Below, piece after piece: positions 1 through 9,434 of a DNA stretch of 64,000 nucleotides. Below the pieces are notes generated by a model, which was given only the letters and a program-made list of their open reading frames with translations, did no database searches and was not told the origin of the DNA. Origin of the DNA: Lysobacter sp. ISL-50 (lineage in GTDB: Bacteria > Pseudomonadota > Gammaproteobacteria > Xanthomonadales > Xanthomonadaceae); the NCBI RefSeq assembly GCF_018612875.1, contig NZ_JAGGRI010000006.1, positions 37,505 through 101,504 on the forward strand, read 5' to 3'. Both the position numbers and the translations under genes were made by a program. Position 1 is the first letter of the stretch. Each line of letters opens with the position of its first letter.

Positions 1-177
1 TGCGCGCGGCGCGGCCTGCACGGCAACGCCGTCGACGCGGCGCGGCGCCTGCTCACCGGCGCCGAACGCAGCGGCATCGCCGACGCCATCGACGGGCGGC
101 TGGCGATGGCCCTGGATTTCCACGACGGCGATGCCCGCCTGATCGCCGCGAAACAACGACTGGAGTTGCTGCGATGA
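1..177 (+). CDS. 3' end of an unidentified protein
   Basis: An open frame enters from the left edge and ends at TGA 175-177. The visible 58 residues are Ala/Arg/Leu-rich and look helical, and no family motif is visible. The stop overlaps the ATG of the next gene (ATGA at 174-177), which implies translational coupling and an operon with the J-domain-like protein. The function cannot be told from this fragment. Confidence 0.7.
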   Translation, partial: CARRGLHGNAVDAARRLLTGAERSGIADAIDGRLAMALDFHDGDARLIAAKQRLELLR

Positions 178-527
178 CCACGACCGAATTCATCGTCATC
201 CTCGGCGGCGCGGCGCTCGGTTACTGGCTGGTCGCGGTGATATGGCCGCTGTTGCGCAATCGCGGCGACGCACCGCCCGGTCCACCGTTGTTCGAAGCCG
301 ATCCACCTTGGCACGAAGTGTTGGACGTGGCCGAAGACGCGGATCGCGGCACCATCGACGCCGCCCATCAGGCCAAACGTGCCGAGCACCTGCCCGAGCG
401 CGTCGCCCATCTGAGCGCGGATGTGCGCAATCAGGCGCAGCGGCGGATCATGCAGATCGATCGCGCGTATGCGGCGGCGATGCGGGAGTTGGGGTTCGGG
501 CGTCGCGACGAGGGCGGCGAGCGCTGA
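174..527 (+). CDS. Membrane-anchored degenerate J-domain-like protein
   Basis: 117 residues. A single N-terminal membrane segment (about residues 5-25) is followed by a cytoplasmic part resembling the DnaJ J-domain. It has a PWHEVLDV start like the usual YxxLGV helix I, a basic helix II, and a helix III ending in QIDRAYAAAMRELG. The HPD tripeptide needed to stimulate Hsp70 ATPase is absent; the site reads HLPER. It is therefore either a non-canonical J-like protein or one that no longer acts on DnaK. It is translationally coupled to the upstream gene (ATGA overlap). The J-domain call is inference from pattern only. Confidence 0.65.
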   Translation: MTTTEFIVILGGAALGYWLVAVIWPLLRNRGDAPPGPPLFEADPPWHEVLDVAEDADRGTIDAAHQAKRAEHLPERVAHLSADVRNQAQRRIMQIDRAYAAAMRELGFGRRDEGGER

Positions 528-649
528 GCGATATCCGGTGTGGGGCTGGCGGCGCGATGGCTCCAGTCTGGGCCGGCGAGCGCGCGGCGGCAATCGCCGG
601 TATTGCGGGTTGAAGCAGCGCTGGCTTGCAGGCGCTTATGCGGCGGCGA

Positions 650-1318
650 TCAATCCGCTTCTTCCGGCGGCGGCACGATCGCCCCCGGGTCCAGCGCCAA
701 ACGTCCGGCGATCAGCACCGCCTGGGTGCGGTTGTTGGCGCCGAGCTTGCGCAGGATCGCGGTCACATGCGCCTTCACCGTCGCCTCGGACACGCCGAGT
801 TCGTAACCGATCTGCTTATTGAGCAAGCCCGCGCCGAGCATCTGCAGGACCCGGAACTGCTGCGGGGTGAGGTCGCGCAAGCGCTGCGCGGCGTCGTGTT
901 CTTCCGCGTTAGCGGCCGGGGCGGCGAGCGCGGCGGCGGGCGCCCAGCGATCGCCGTCGAGTACGCGGGTCAGCGCCTCGCCCAGATTGACCGCGTCGGC
1001 GGACTTGGGGATGAAGCCGACCGCGCCGTGATCGAGCGCGCGGCGCATGGTCGCCGGTTCCTCGCGCGCGGACACCACCACGATGGGCAGTTGCGGATGC
1101 AGCGCGCGCAGATGCACCAGCGCGCTGAAGCCTTGCGCGCCGGGCATGTTGAGGTCGAGCAGGAGCAGATCGGCGTCGGATTCGGCCTCCACCAGCACGT
1201 ACAGCGCATCAACGCTGTCGGCCTCGCGCAGCACCGCATCGGGCAGCACCCGCGCCACCGCGCCGCGCAAGGCTTCGCGGAACAGCGGGTGGTCGTCGGC
1301 GATCAGCAAAGTCGGCAT
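650..1318 (-). CDS. NarL/LuxR-type response regulator (CrbR-like candidate)
   Basis: About 222 residues from the ATG at 1318, chosen because MPTLLIADDHP begins a canonical receiver domain; upstream in-frame codons add only a low-complexity stretch. The receiver has the acidic pair in IADDHPLFRE, the phospho-acceptor Asp in LLLLDLNMPG, and the conserved switch residues VVVSAREE and GFIPKSA. The C-terminal half is a LuxR helix-turn-helix (LTPQQFRVLQMLGAGLLNKQIG, then VSEATVKAHVTAILRKL). No histidine kinase lies beside it. A NarL-family regulator near acs recalls CrbR of the CrbS/R system, which activates acs in Vibrio, Pseudomonas and Shewanella. That assignment rests on context. Confidence 0.85.
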   Translation of the reverse strand: MPTLLIADDHPLFREALRGAVARVLPDAVLREADSVDALYVLVEAESDADLLLLDLNMPGAQGFSALVHLRALHPQLPIVVVSAREEPATMRRALDHGAVGFIPKSADAVNLGEALTRVLDGDRWAPAAALAAPAANAEEHDAAQRLRDLTPQQFRVLQMLGAGLLNKQIGYELGVSEATVKAHVTAILRKLGANNRTQAVLIAGRLALDPGAIVPPPEEAD

Positions 1319-1454
1319 GGGGGCGGGCCTGGTCGGTGGAGCATTGCCGCGGACGACGTGCATGGCGGATTTTTCCGTGTTTCAGAGAAATCTTATGCCC
1401 GTTCGGCGGGTCGCCCGCTATTGGACGATGGGTGAAGGCGGGTGAAATGCGGGT

Positions 1455-1820
1455 ATGCAGCCGTATGAACGACGTCTCAAAAATCCATCGCGGCGGTTGC
1501 GCGGCGCGATGAGCCGGGCCGAGCAGCGGCTTTGGCACCTGCTGCGGCGCGGGCAGGTGTGCGGGGTGCGGTTTTATCGGCAGAAGCCGCTGCTGGGGTA
1601 CATCGTGGATTTTTATGCGCCGGCGGCGGGGCTGGTGGTCGAGGTGGATGGCTCGCAGCATCTCGGCGCGGAAGGGCTTGCGGCGGATGCGGTGCGCACC
1701 GCGGCGCTGAATGCGCTGGGGCTGGAGGTGCTGCGGTTCGACAATCTGCAGGCGCTCAATGAGACGGCTGCGGTGATGGAGGTGATCTTTGGGGTGGTTT
1801 CTCGGCGGGTTCGGCGTTAA
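1455..1820 (+). CDS. DUF559 domain endonuclease-like protein
   Basis: 121 residues. This is a DUF559 protein, a Vsr-related PD-(D/E)xK fold. The signatures are RRLRGAMSRAEQRLWHLLR near the N-terminus, then GVRFYRQKPLLGYIVDFYAP followed by LVVEVDGSQH, which supply the Asp and Glu-x-Asp acidic cluster. The tail LGLEVLRFDNLQALNETAAVMEVI is also typical. These proteins are common, often solitary and of unknown role in Proteobacteria; DNA cleavage is predicted from the fold only. It ends just before a dispersed palindromic repeat and is convergent with acs. Confidence 0.85.
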   Translation: MQPYERRLKNPSRRLRGAMSRAEQRLWHLLRRGQVCGVRFYRQKPLLGYIVDFYAPAAGLVVEVDGSQHLGAEGLAADAVRTAALNALGLEVLRFDNLQALNETAAVMEVIFGVVSRRVRR

Positions 1821-1821
1821 G

Positions 1822-1985
1822 AGCGAATCCCCCCTGCCCCCCTTTTTCAAAGGGGGGAACAGCAACAGCAGTAGTGTCGGCAGCGATTGGCTCTACCTGC
1901 CGCGATCAGACGCAACGCCACGCCAGGCAGCCCCACCTAACGGGTTCCCCCCTTTGAAAAAGGGGGGCCAGGGGGGATTTGCTTT
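1822..1985. repeat. MITE-like dispersed repeat A, copy 1
   Basis: Two inverted arms face each other. The left arm begins near 1822 and contains CCCCCCTTTTTCAAAGGGGGG. The right arm at about 1946-1985 reads CCCCCCTTTGAAAAAGGGGGG and continues into GGGGGGATTTGCTTTTA. About 85 nt separate the arms. A related element in the opposite orientation lies at 52029-52190. No transposase is present. The element sits between the convergent DUF559 and acs genes and could act as a transcript-ending structure. Confidence 0.75.
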
Positions 1986-2005
1986 TAGCTCAACTCAACC
2001 GCCCA

Positions 2006-3958
<1,953 letters not shown>

Positions 3959-4346
3959 GGAGGGCTCCTGCTAGGGGCGGGATTCGGGACTGGGGATTCG
4001 GGATTCGAAAATCAGGCGCCGATGATGCCGCGCCGACGCGGGAACCGCGAATCCCCAAGCTCGGCCCTCAAGTGTGCCGCAATGCAGCAAGCGCGGCCAA
4101 GCCGCCGATGTAGACCTTGGTCGAAGCGCCGAATCCGGTATCGAAGACGCGACAACCGGACTCGCTCTTGGCTTTTGCGAATCCCGAATCACCCATCCCC
4201 AATCCCGGCTCCCGACCTAGACCTTCGTCGTAAACCCCGCAGACAGGTGTGTGTTTTCGACCAATGGCGAATGGTGGGCGGCCACCGCCGGCGCGCAGGC
4301 TGGCCGCGGCCGCACCTTTCGGGCGGCATTCCTTGGGAGGGAAATC
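3959..4346. other. acs/porin divergent intergenic region with inverted repeats
   Basis: 388 nt that should hold both promoters. About 3975-4010 contains reiterated GGATTCGGGATTCG motifs, and about 4170-4215 contains the opposing CGAATCCCGAATC and CCCCAATCCCGG motifs. Together they form a loose inverted repeat of a type scattered in xanthomonad genomes. The porin ribosome binding site GGGAGGG lies at 4335-4341. I see no convincing -35/-10 pair. Confidence 0.6.
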
Positions 4347-5759
4347 ATGACTTTCTCTAGCGTGCTCACACGCAGCGCCACACCGCGCGCGACGATCCGG
4401 CGACGGCCTCTGGCCTGCGCCCTGCTGGTCGCGCTGATGCTGCCCGGACTGGCCGCGGCACAGACCGCGAAAGAAAAAGAACTCGAAGCGCGCGTCGCCG
4501 AGCTCGAACGCCTGGTCCAGCAACTGGCATCGCAACAGCAGCAGGTCCAGACCCAGGTCACCGAGGTGAAGGCCGCGCAGACGGCCGCGCCGGCGGCGAT
4601 CGCGGCGACGCCGGTGAAGAATCCGATCCAGGCCACCACCATCAGCACCGCCGGCAATCCCGGCACGCGTTTCAGCTACGGCGGCTTCATCAAGCTCGAT
4701 GCGTCGGTGACCTCCACCAACGACGGCGACATCGCCGACGGTTCGGTCGGCCGGCTGTTCTACGTGCCCAAGGCGATTCCGGTCGGCGGCGGCGCCACCC
4801 GCGAAGGCGGCAGCGACACCGACATGGGCGCGAACTTCTCGCGCTTCTGGTTCGCCGCCGATACCGATCTGGAAAGCGGCGACAAGCTCAAGGGCTATCT
4901 GGAATTCGATCTGTTCGGCGGCGGCACCACCGCCTTCAGCGGCAACGAGATCGCCACCAACACCTACGCGCTCACCGTGCGCCACGCCTACGTGACCTGG
5001 AACAAGTGGCTGGCCGGCCAGACCTGGTCGAACTTCCAGGACGCCAACGCGCTGCCGGATACGGTCGACTTCCTCGGCCCCACCGAAGGCACGGTGTTCG
5101 TGCGGCAGGCGCAGTTGCGCTACACCAGCGGCCCGTGGTCGTTCTCGGTCGAAAATCCGGAAACCGTCTACACGCCGTTCCGCGGCAACATGGCGCAGGT
5201 GGCCGGCGACGACGGCGCGGTTCCCGACGTCACCGCGCGCTACACCGCGAAGGGCGACTGGGGCCACTTCAGCGTCGGCGCGCTGGCGCGCCAGCTCAAG
5301 TATCAGAGCGGCCGCGCCAACGATTCCAACACCGGTTACGGCATCAGCCTGTCGGGCAAGTGGAACCTGGGCGCCCGCGACGATCTGCGCTACATGGTCA
5401 CCACCGGCAGCGGCATCGGCCGCTATGTCGGTCTGGCGCTGAACAACGACGCGGTGCTGGACGGCGCGGGCGATCTGGAGAACATCGACCTGATCTCCGG
5501 TTTCGTCGGCTGGCGTCACGTGTTCAGCCCGAAGCTGCGCGGCAACGTGTTCTACTCGCGCGCCGAATACGACAACAAGACCGCGTTGACCGGCCTGGGC
5601 ATCACCAAGTCGGCGCAGTCGGCGCATCTCAACCTGATCTACACCCCGATTCCGAAGCTCGACATCGGCGCGGAATACATCTGGGGCCAGCGCGAGATCG
5701 AAACCGGCGACAAGGGCGAACTCAATCGCTTGCAGACGCATGTGAAGTACAGTTTCTGA
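4347..5759 (+). CDS. DcaP-like outer-membrane porin
   Basis: 470 residues from the ATG at 4347, which follows a strong GGGAGGG ribosome binding site and gives a normal signal peptide (RRRPLACALLVALMLPGLAAA). The mature N-terminus is a heptad coiled coil (KEKELEARVAELERLVQQ and the Gln-rich stretch after it), followed by a beta-barrel that opens with FSYGGFIKLDASVTST and ends in an aromatic KYSF C-terminus. This is the layout of the DcaP trimeric porin family, known for uptake of dicarboxylic acids. It is divergent from acs and upstream of an MHS permease, which suggests an organic-acid uptake route; the real substrate is not shown. Confidence 0.85.
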   Translation: MTFSSVLTRSATPRATIRRRPLACALLVALMLPGLAAAQTAKEKELEARVAELERLVQQLASQQQQVQTQVTEVKAAQTAAPAAIAATPVKNPIQATTISTAGNPGTRFSYGGFIKLDASVTSTNDGDIADGSVGRLFYVPKAIPVGGGATREGGSDTDMGANFSRFWFAADTDLESGDKLKGYLEFDLFGGGTTAFSGNEIATNTYALTVRHAYVTWNKWLAGQTWSNFQDANALPDTVDFLGPTEGTVFVRQAQLRYTSGPWSFSVENPETVYTPFRGNMAQVAGDDGAVPDVTARYTAKGDWGHFSVGALARQLKYQSGRANDSNTGYGISLSGKWNLGARDDLRYMVTTGSGIGRYVGLALNNDAVLDGAGDLENIDLISGFVGWRHVFSPKLRGNVFYSRAEYDNKTALTGLGITKSAQSAHLNLIYTPIPKLDIGAEYIWGQREIETGDKGELNRLQTHVKYSF

Positions 5760-6081
5760 TGTTTCGATGAACTTTCCGATCGTCGGGGCCTCTCCAGCCG
5801 TCATTCCCGCGAATGCGGGAATCCAGAGACTTCAAACGTTCTCGCACGAAAGTCACTGGATTCCCGCATTCGCGGGAATGACGGCTGGAGGGATGTCGCC
5901 CGCGACCATCCACGACCATCCGCGAATATCTACGACCTCCACGATCTCGTACAACCTGTGCGACCACCCACGATTACCCAAGACCACCAACAACCATCAA
6001 CCCTCAACCATCACGCAGCTGATCGGTAACACCCTCGGCGGGCCCTAGTCCGCTCCTTCCCACTGTTCGGGGGAACAGCTC
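5760..6081. other. Porin-permease intergenic region: palindrome plus C-rich leader
   Basis: 322 nt. The first part holds the perfect inverted repeat described separately. The rest (about 5895-6050) is C-rich and G-poor with reiterated CCACGACC/CCATC motifs, which on the transcript resembles a Rho-utilisation leader. GGGGGAACAGCT just before the permease ATG at 6082 supplies the ribosome binding site. No ORF is supported here. Confidence 0.55.
5792..5890. repeat. Dispersed inverted repeat C, copy 1
   Basis: A perfect inverted repeat of about 33 bp: CTCCAGCCGTCATTCCCGCG and continuation at 5792-5824, mirrored by the arm ending in GGAATGACGGCTGGAG at 5890, with about 33 nt of loop. The core CGTCATTCCCGCGAA(T/G)GCGGGAAT recurs at 54200-54288. 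It would fold into a long hairpin in the transcript downstream of the porin. Confidence 0.85.
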
Positions 6082-7746
6082 ATGTCCAGCACTTCAGCCC
6101 AAGCGGCGCCGTCCACCGCGCCGTTGACCAAAGACCATAAGAAAGTCATCTTCGCCTCCAGCCTGGGCACCGTGTTCGAGTGGTACGACTTCTATCTGTA
6201 CGGCTCGCTCGCGGTCATCATCGGCAAACAGTTCTTCGGCGGTTTGAACGAAACCAGCCAGTTCATCTTCGCCCTGCTCGCCTTCGCCGCCGGTTTCGCG
6301 GTGCGGCCGTTCGGCGCGCTGGTGTTCGGGCGCCTCGGCGACATGATCGGGCGCAAGTACACCTTCCTGGTCACCATCGTGATCATGGGCCTGGCCACTT
6401 TCCTGGTCGGCATATTGCCCAGTTACGAAACCCTCGGCATCGCCGCGCCGGTGATCCTGATCACCTTGCGATTGCTGCAAGGCCTCGCGCTCGGCGGCGA
6501 ATACGGCGGCGCGGCGACCTACGTGGCCGAGCACGCGCCCAACGGCAAGCGCGGCCTGTACACCAGCTTCATCCAGACCACCGCGACCCTGGGCCTGTTC
6601 CTGTCGCTGCTGGTGATCTGGGGCTGCCGCAATTTCCTCGGCAAGGAAGATTTCGAGTCCTGGGGCTGGCGCATTCCGTTCTGGGTGTCGGTGCTGTTGC
6701 TCGCGGTGTCGGTGTGGATCCGCCTGCAGTTGGCCGAGTCGCCGCTGTTCCAGCAGATGAAGGCTGAGGGCAAGACCTCCAAGGCGCCGATCACCGAGAG
6801 CTTCTTCTCCAAGAACGGCAAGATCGCCCTGCTCGCGCTGCTCGGCGCGACCGCGGGCCAGGCGGTGGTGTGGTACGGCGGCCAGTTCTATTCGCTGTTC
6901 TTCCTGACCAAGACCCTGGGCATGGACCCGAACCAGGCCGACATCCTGATCGCCATCGCCCTGGCGCTGGCCACCGGCGGCTTCATCTTCTTCGGCTGGC
7001 TGTCGGACCGCATCGGCCGCAAGAAGATCGTGCTGGCCGGCTGCCTGATCGCGGTGTTCACCTACTTCCCGGTGTTCAAGGCGCTCACGCATAACGTCAA
7101 TCCGGCCCTGGAAGCCGCGGTCGCCGCTTCGCCGGTCACCGTCACCGCCGATCCGCAGCGTTGCGCGTTCCAGTTCGACCCGGTCGGCAAGGCCGCGTTC
7201 AAGCAGTCCTGCGACGTGATCAAGTCGGCGCTGGCGAAGAAGGGCATTCCCTACGTCAACGCGCCCGGCCCGGCCGGCAGCGTCGCCACCGTCGGCATCG
7301 GCGGCGCCAACCTGAGCAGCTTCGAAGGCGAATCGCTCGACAGCGCCGCGTTCAAGGCCCAGTCGGAGGAATTCGGCAAGCAACTCACCGAAGCCTTGAA
7401 GACCGCCGGCTACCCGGCCAAGGCCGATCCGGCGCAGATCAACAAGCCGATGGTGATCGCGCTGCTGACCTTCCTGGTGCTGCTGGTGACGATGGTCTAC
7501 GGGCCGATCGCCGCCTGGCTGGTGGAGTTGTTCCCGACCCGCATCCGCTACACCTCGATGTCGCTGCCGTACCACATCGGCAACGGCTGGTTCGGCGGCT
7601 TCCTGCCGTTCACCGCCTTCGCCATCGTGGCGGCGACCGGCAACATCTACAGCGGCTTGTGGTATCCGATCATCGTCGCGGCGATGACGGTGGTGATCGG
7701 CGCGTTGTTCCTGCCGGAAACCAAGGATCGCGACATCACCGACTGA
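6082..7746 (+). CDS. MHS-type MFS transporter
   Basis: 554 residues. A major facilitator of the metabolite:H+ symporter family (ProP/KgtP/ShiA-like), with the family start VIFASSLGTVFEWYDFYLYG, the loop motif GRLGDMIGRKYTF between TM2 and TM3, RLLQGLALGGEYGGA, and a second GWLSDRIGRKK in the C-terminal half. It is longer than the usual 430-450 residues because about 110 soluble residues (roughly 340-453) interrupt the C-terminal half. It probably imports a small organic acid, in keeping with the adjacent DcaP-like porin and acs, but the substrate is unknown. Confidence 0.9.
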   Translation: MSSTSAQAAPSTAPLTKDHKKVIFASSLGTVFEWYDFYLYGSLAVIIGKQFFGGLNETSQFIFALLAFAAGFAVRPFGALVFGRLGDMIGRKYTFLVTIVIMGLATFLVGILPSYETLGIAAPVILITLRLLQGLALGGEYGGAATYVAEHAPNGKRGLYTSFIQTTATLGLFLSLLVIWGCRNFLGKEDFESWGWRIPFWVSVLLLAVSVWIRLQLAESPLFQQMKAEGKTSKAPITESFFSKNGKIALLALLGATAGQAVVWYGGQFYSLFFLTKTLGMDPNQADILIAIALALATGGFIFFGWLSDRIGRKKIVLAGCLIAVFTYFPVFKALTHNVNPALEAAVAASPVTVTADPQRCAFQFDPVGKAAFKQSCDVIKSALAKKGIPYVNAPGPAGSVATVGIGGANLSSFEGESLDSAAFKAQSEEFGKQLTEALKTAGYPAKADPAQINKPMVIALLTFLVLLVTMVYGPIAAWLVELFPTRIRYTSMSLPYHIGNGWFGGFLPFTAFAIVAATGNIYSGLWYPIIVAAMTVVIGALFLPETKDRDITD

Positions 7747-7765
7747 TCGGCCTGTCCATCGGTCG

Positions 7766-7798
7766 CGAACGACGCCGGCCTCGCGCCGGCGTCGTTCG
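7766..7798 (+). terminator. Hairpin after the MHS permease
   Basis: A perfect 14-bp stem, CGAACGACGCCGGC / GCCGGCGTCGTTCG, with a 5-nt CTCGC loop, 20 nt after the permease stop. The following T content is weak (TTGCGG), so it may be an imperfect intrinsic terminator or an mRNA-stabilising hairpin. Confidence 0.6.
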
Positions 7799-7837
7799 TT
7801 GCGGCACGGGTCGGCCGGCGGCTCTAGAATCGGCCGC

Positions 7838-8425
7838 ATGGAGTCGCTGCCCACCTTGCTCGCCCAAGCCCGCGCCTGCACCGTATGCGCGGCGCACCTT
7901 CCGCACGGGCCGCGTCCGGTGTTGCAGATGGAGGCGAGCGCACGGATTCTGATCGCGGGACAAGCGCCGGGGCGCAAGGTGCACGCATCGGGGATTCCGT
8001 TCGACGACGCCAGCGGCGAGCGCTTGCGCGCATGGCTGGGGATGAGCCGCGAGACGTTCTACGACGCACGCCGCGTCGCGATCGTGCCGATGGGGTTTTG
8101 TTATCCGGGCACGGGCAAATCCGGCGATCTGCCGCCGCGGCCCGAATGCGCCGCGACCTGGCACGCGCGCCTGCTGCCGCAACTGCGCGAACTGCGATTG
8201 AGTCTGGCCATCGGCCAGTACGCGCAGGCCTATCACCTACCCGGCGCCGGGGTTTCGTTGACCCAGGCGGTGGCGGCATGGCGCGACACCTGGCCGCTCA
8301 AGCTCGCGCTGCCGCATCCCAGTCCGCGTAATCAGGCCTGGCTCAAACGCAATGCGTGGTTCGAACGCGAGCTGCTGCCGATGTTGCGCGAACGCGTGGC
8401 GCGGGTGCTGGACGGCGCCGATTGA
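7838..8425 (+). CDS. Uracil-DNA glycosylase-like family protein
   Basis: 195 residues from the ATG at 7838. It belongs to the uracil-DNA glycosylase superfamily (COG1573-like small type). It has an N-terminal CxxC (ACTVCAAHL), the active-site loop GQAPGRK, and the C-terminal HPSPRN motif that corresponds to the family's minor-groove loop. A second Cys/Pro-rich stretch, FCYPGTGKSGDLPPRPEC, is typical of this subgroup. Classic family 4 and 5 enzymes have a 4Fe-4S cluster; whether this one does is unclear. The substrate may not be uracil. Confidence 0.8.
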   Translation: MESLPTLLAQARACTVCAAHLPHGPRPVLQMEASARILIAGQAPGRKVHASGIPFDDASGERLRAWLGMSRETFYDARRVAIVPMGFCYPGTGKSGDLPPRPECAATWHARLLPQLRELRLSLAIGQYAQAYHLPGAGVSLTQAVAAWRDTWPLKLALPHPSPRNQAWLKRNAWFERELLPMLRERVARVLDGAD

Positions 8426-8434
8426 ACGCGTCGC

Positions 8435-9040
8435 TCACTGATAGACGAACTTCGGCATTTCCCACTCGTAGCGGATCGCCAGCAATCGGAAGGCGAAGCC
8501 GCCGCCCAGGCACAGCAGCACGCTGAGATTCTCCGCCACGCCCAGGCGCAGCATCAGCAGATACGCCACTCCGGTCAGCAGCGAAATCACCGCGTACAAC
8601 TCGCGCTGGAACACCAGCGGAATCTCGTTGCACAACACATCGCGCAACACGCCGCCGAAGGCGCCGGTGAGCATGCCGGCGATCACCACGATCACCGGGG
8701 CGTGGCCGCCCTCGCGCGCGACCGCGCAGCCGATCAGGGTGAAGGCGATCAGGCCCAGCGCGTCCAGCCACAGGAACGCGCGCCGCAGGTAATGCAGTTT
8801 CTTGGCCAGGAACGTCGCCGCGATCGCCGCGCACACGGTGTAGGCGAGGTACTCGGGATGCTTCACCCAGCCCAGCGGATAGTGGCCGAGCACGATGTCG
8901 CGCAGCGAGCCGCCGCCGAGCGCGGTCACGCTGGCGATGATGACCACGCCGAACAGGTCCATGCGCCGGCGCCCGGCGGACAGCGCGCCGGTCATGGCTT
9001 CGGCGCTGATGGCGATGAGGTAGATGATTTGCAGCAACAC
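8435..9040 (-). CDS. TRIC/UPF0126 (YicG-like) membrane protein under glycine riboswitch
   Basis: 201 residues from the GTG at 9040, which places the first membrane helix (LLQIIYLIAISAEAMTGAL) at the N-terminus as in family members; longer in-frame starts would read through the riboswitch. The family has two three-helix repeats, each with a Gly-rich G(G)xLRD motif: TALGGGSLRDIVLGHYP and GAFGGVLRDVLCNEIP, both present. TRIC proteins are trimeric cation channels in eukaryotes. Bacterial members are frequently controlled by glycine riboswitches, so a role in glycine or ion movement across the inner membrane is likely. Confidence 0.88.
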   Translation of the reverse strand: MLLQIIYLIAISAEAMTGALSAGRRRMDLFGVVIIASVTALGGGSLRDIVLGHYPLGWVKHPEYLAYTVCAAIAATFLAKKLHYLRRAFLWLDALGLIAFTLIGCAVAREGGHAPVIVVIAGMLTGAFGGVLRDVLCNEIPLVFQRELYAVISLLTGVAYLLMLRLGVAENLSVLLCLGGGFAFRLLAIRYEWEMPKFVYQ

Positions 9041-9101
9041 GGCGCAACTCCGTCGGACGAACGCGGGGAAACCGCGGACGCGCGAACGAAGACAGGGCCG
9101 G

Positions 9102-9130
9102 GGCGCCGAACCCACAGGTTCGGGCGCCGT
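9102..9130 (-). promoter_or_regulatory. Possible riboswitch expression-platform hairpin
   Basis: Between the aptamer and the GTG start is a strong hairpin: GGCGCCGAACC pairs with GGTTCGGGCGCC across a CCACA-type loop, with one bulge. It lies about 80 nt downstream of the aptamer in the leftward transcript. It could be part of the gene-control switch; this is inference from position. Confidence 0.4.
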
Positions 9131-9206
9131 CGAACGCGCGCGATCACGCAAGAACGCGATCGCGCACCGATAACCGATGTCTCCGAGGCCGTGGCCGCGG
9201 CGCCGC

Positions 9207-9312
9207 TCCCGCTGTCCTTTTACCTGAGAGTTTGCGCGGCCCGGCGCGATGCGCCGGCGGCCGCTTGCCCCTTCGGTGGGCCGCGTGGCGGCCTCTCTCC
9301 AGATCGGCGAAG
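9207..9312 (-). ncRNA. Glycine riboswitch (single aptamer)
   Basis: Read on the minus strand, the sequence contains the hallmark blocks of the glycine aptamer in order: CTGGAGAGAGGCC, then CCACCGAAGGGGCAAGC, a variable GC-rich hairpin (GCCGGCGCATCGCGCCGG), then CTCTCAGGTAAAAGGACAG. Only one aptamer is visible, whereas many glycine riboswitches are tandem. It lies about 170 nt upstream of the TRIC-family gene start on the same strand. Glycine binding would be expected to change expression of that membrane protein. Confidence 0.92.
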
Positions 9313-9434
9313 TGTTCGCAGTGTTCCGGCCGAACGGCCGGGCCTGAGCGATTATGGGAGCCTGCGCCTTCGGCGGGCGGCGGCGTGCGGGCCGGCGCCA
9401 CTCTTCTGCGAACCGGCGCATGGTAGCAGGCGCG

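Noticed and set aside
4068..5804. A 578-codon frame on the minus strand opposite the porin
   Set aside because: The plus-strand frame has a signal peptide, ribosome binding site and barrel pattern; the opposite frame is composition-driven.
6094..7977. A 627-codon minus-strand frame opposite the MHS permease
   Set aside because: Low-complexity and lacking motifs; the permease frame is unambiguous.
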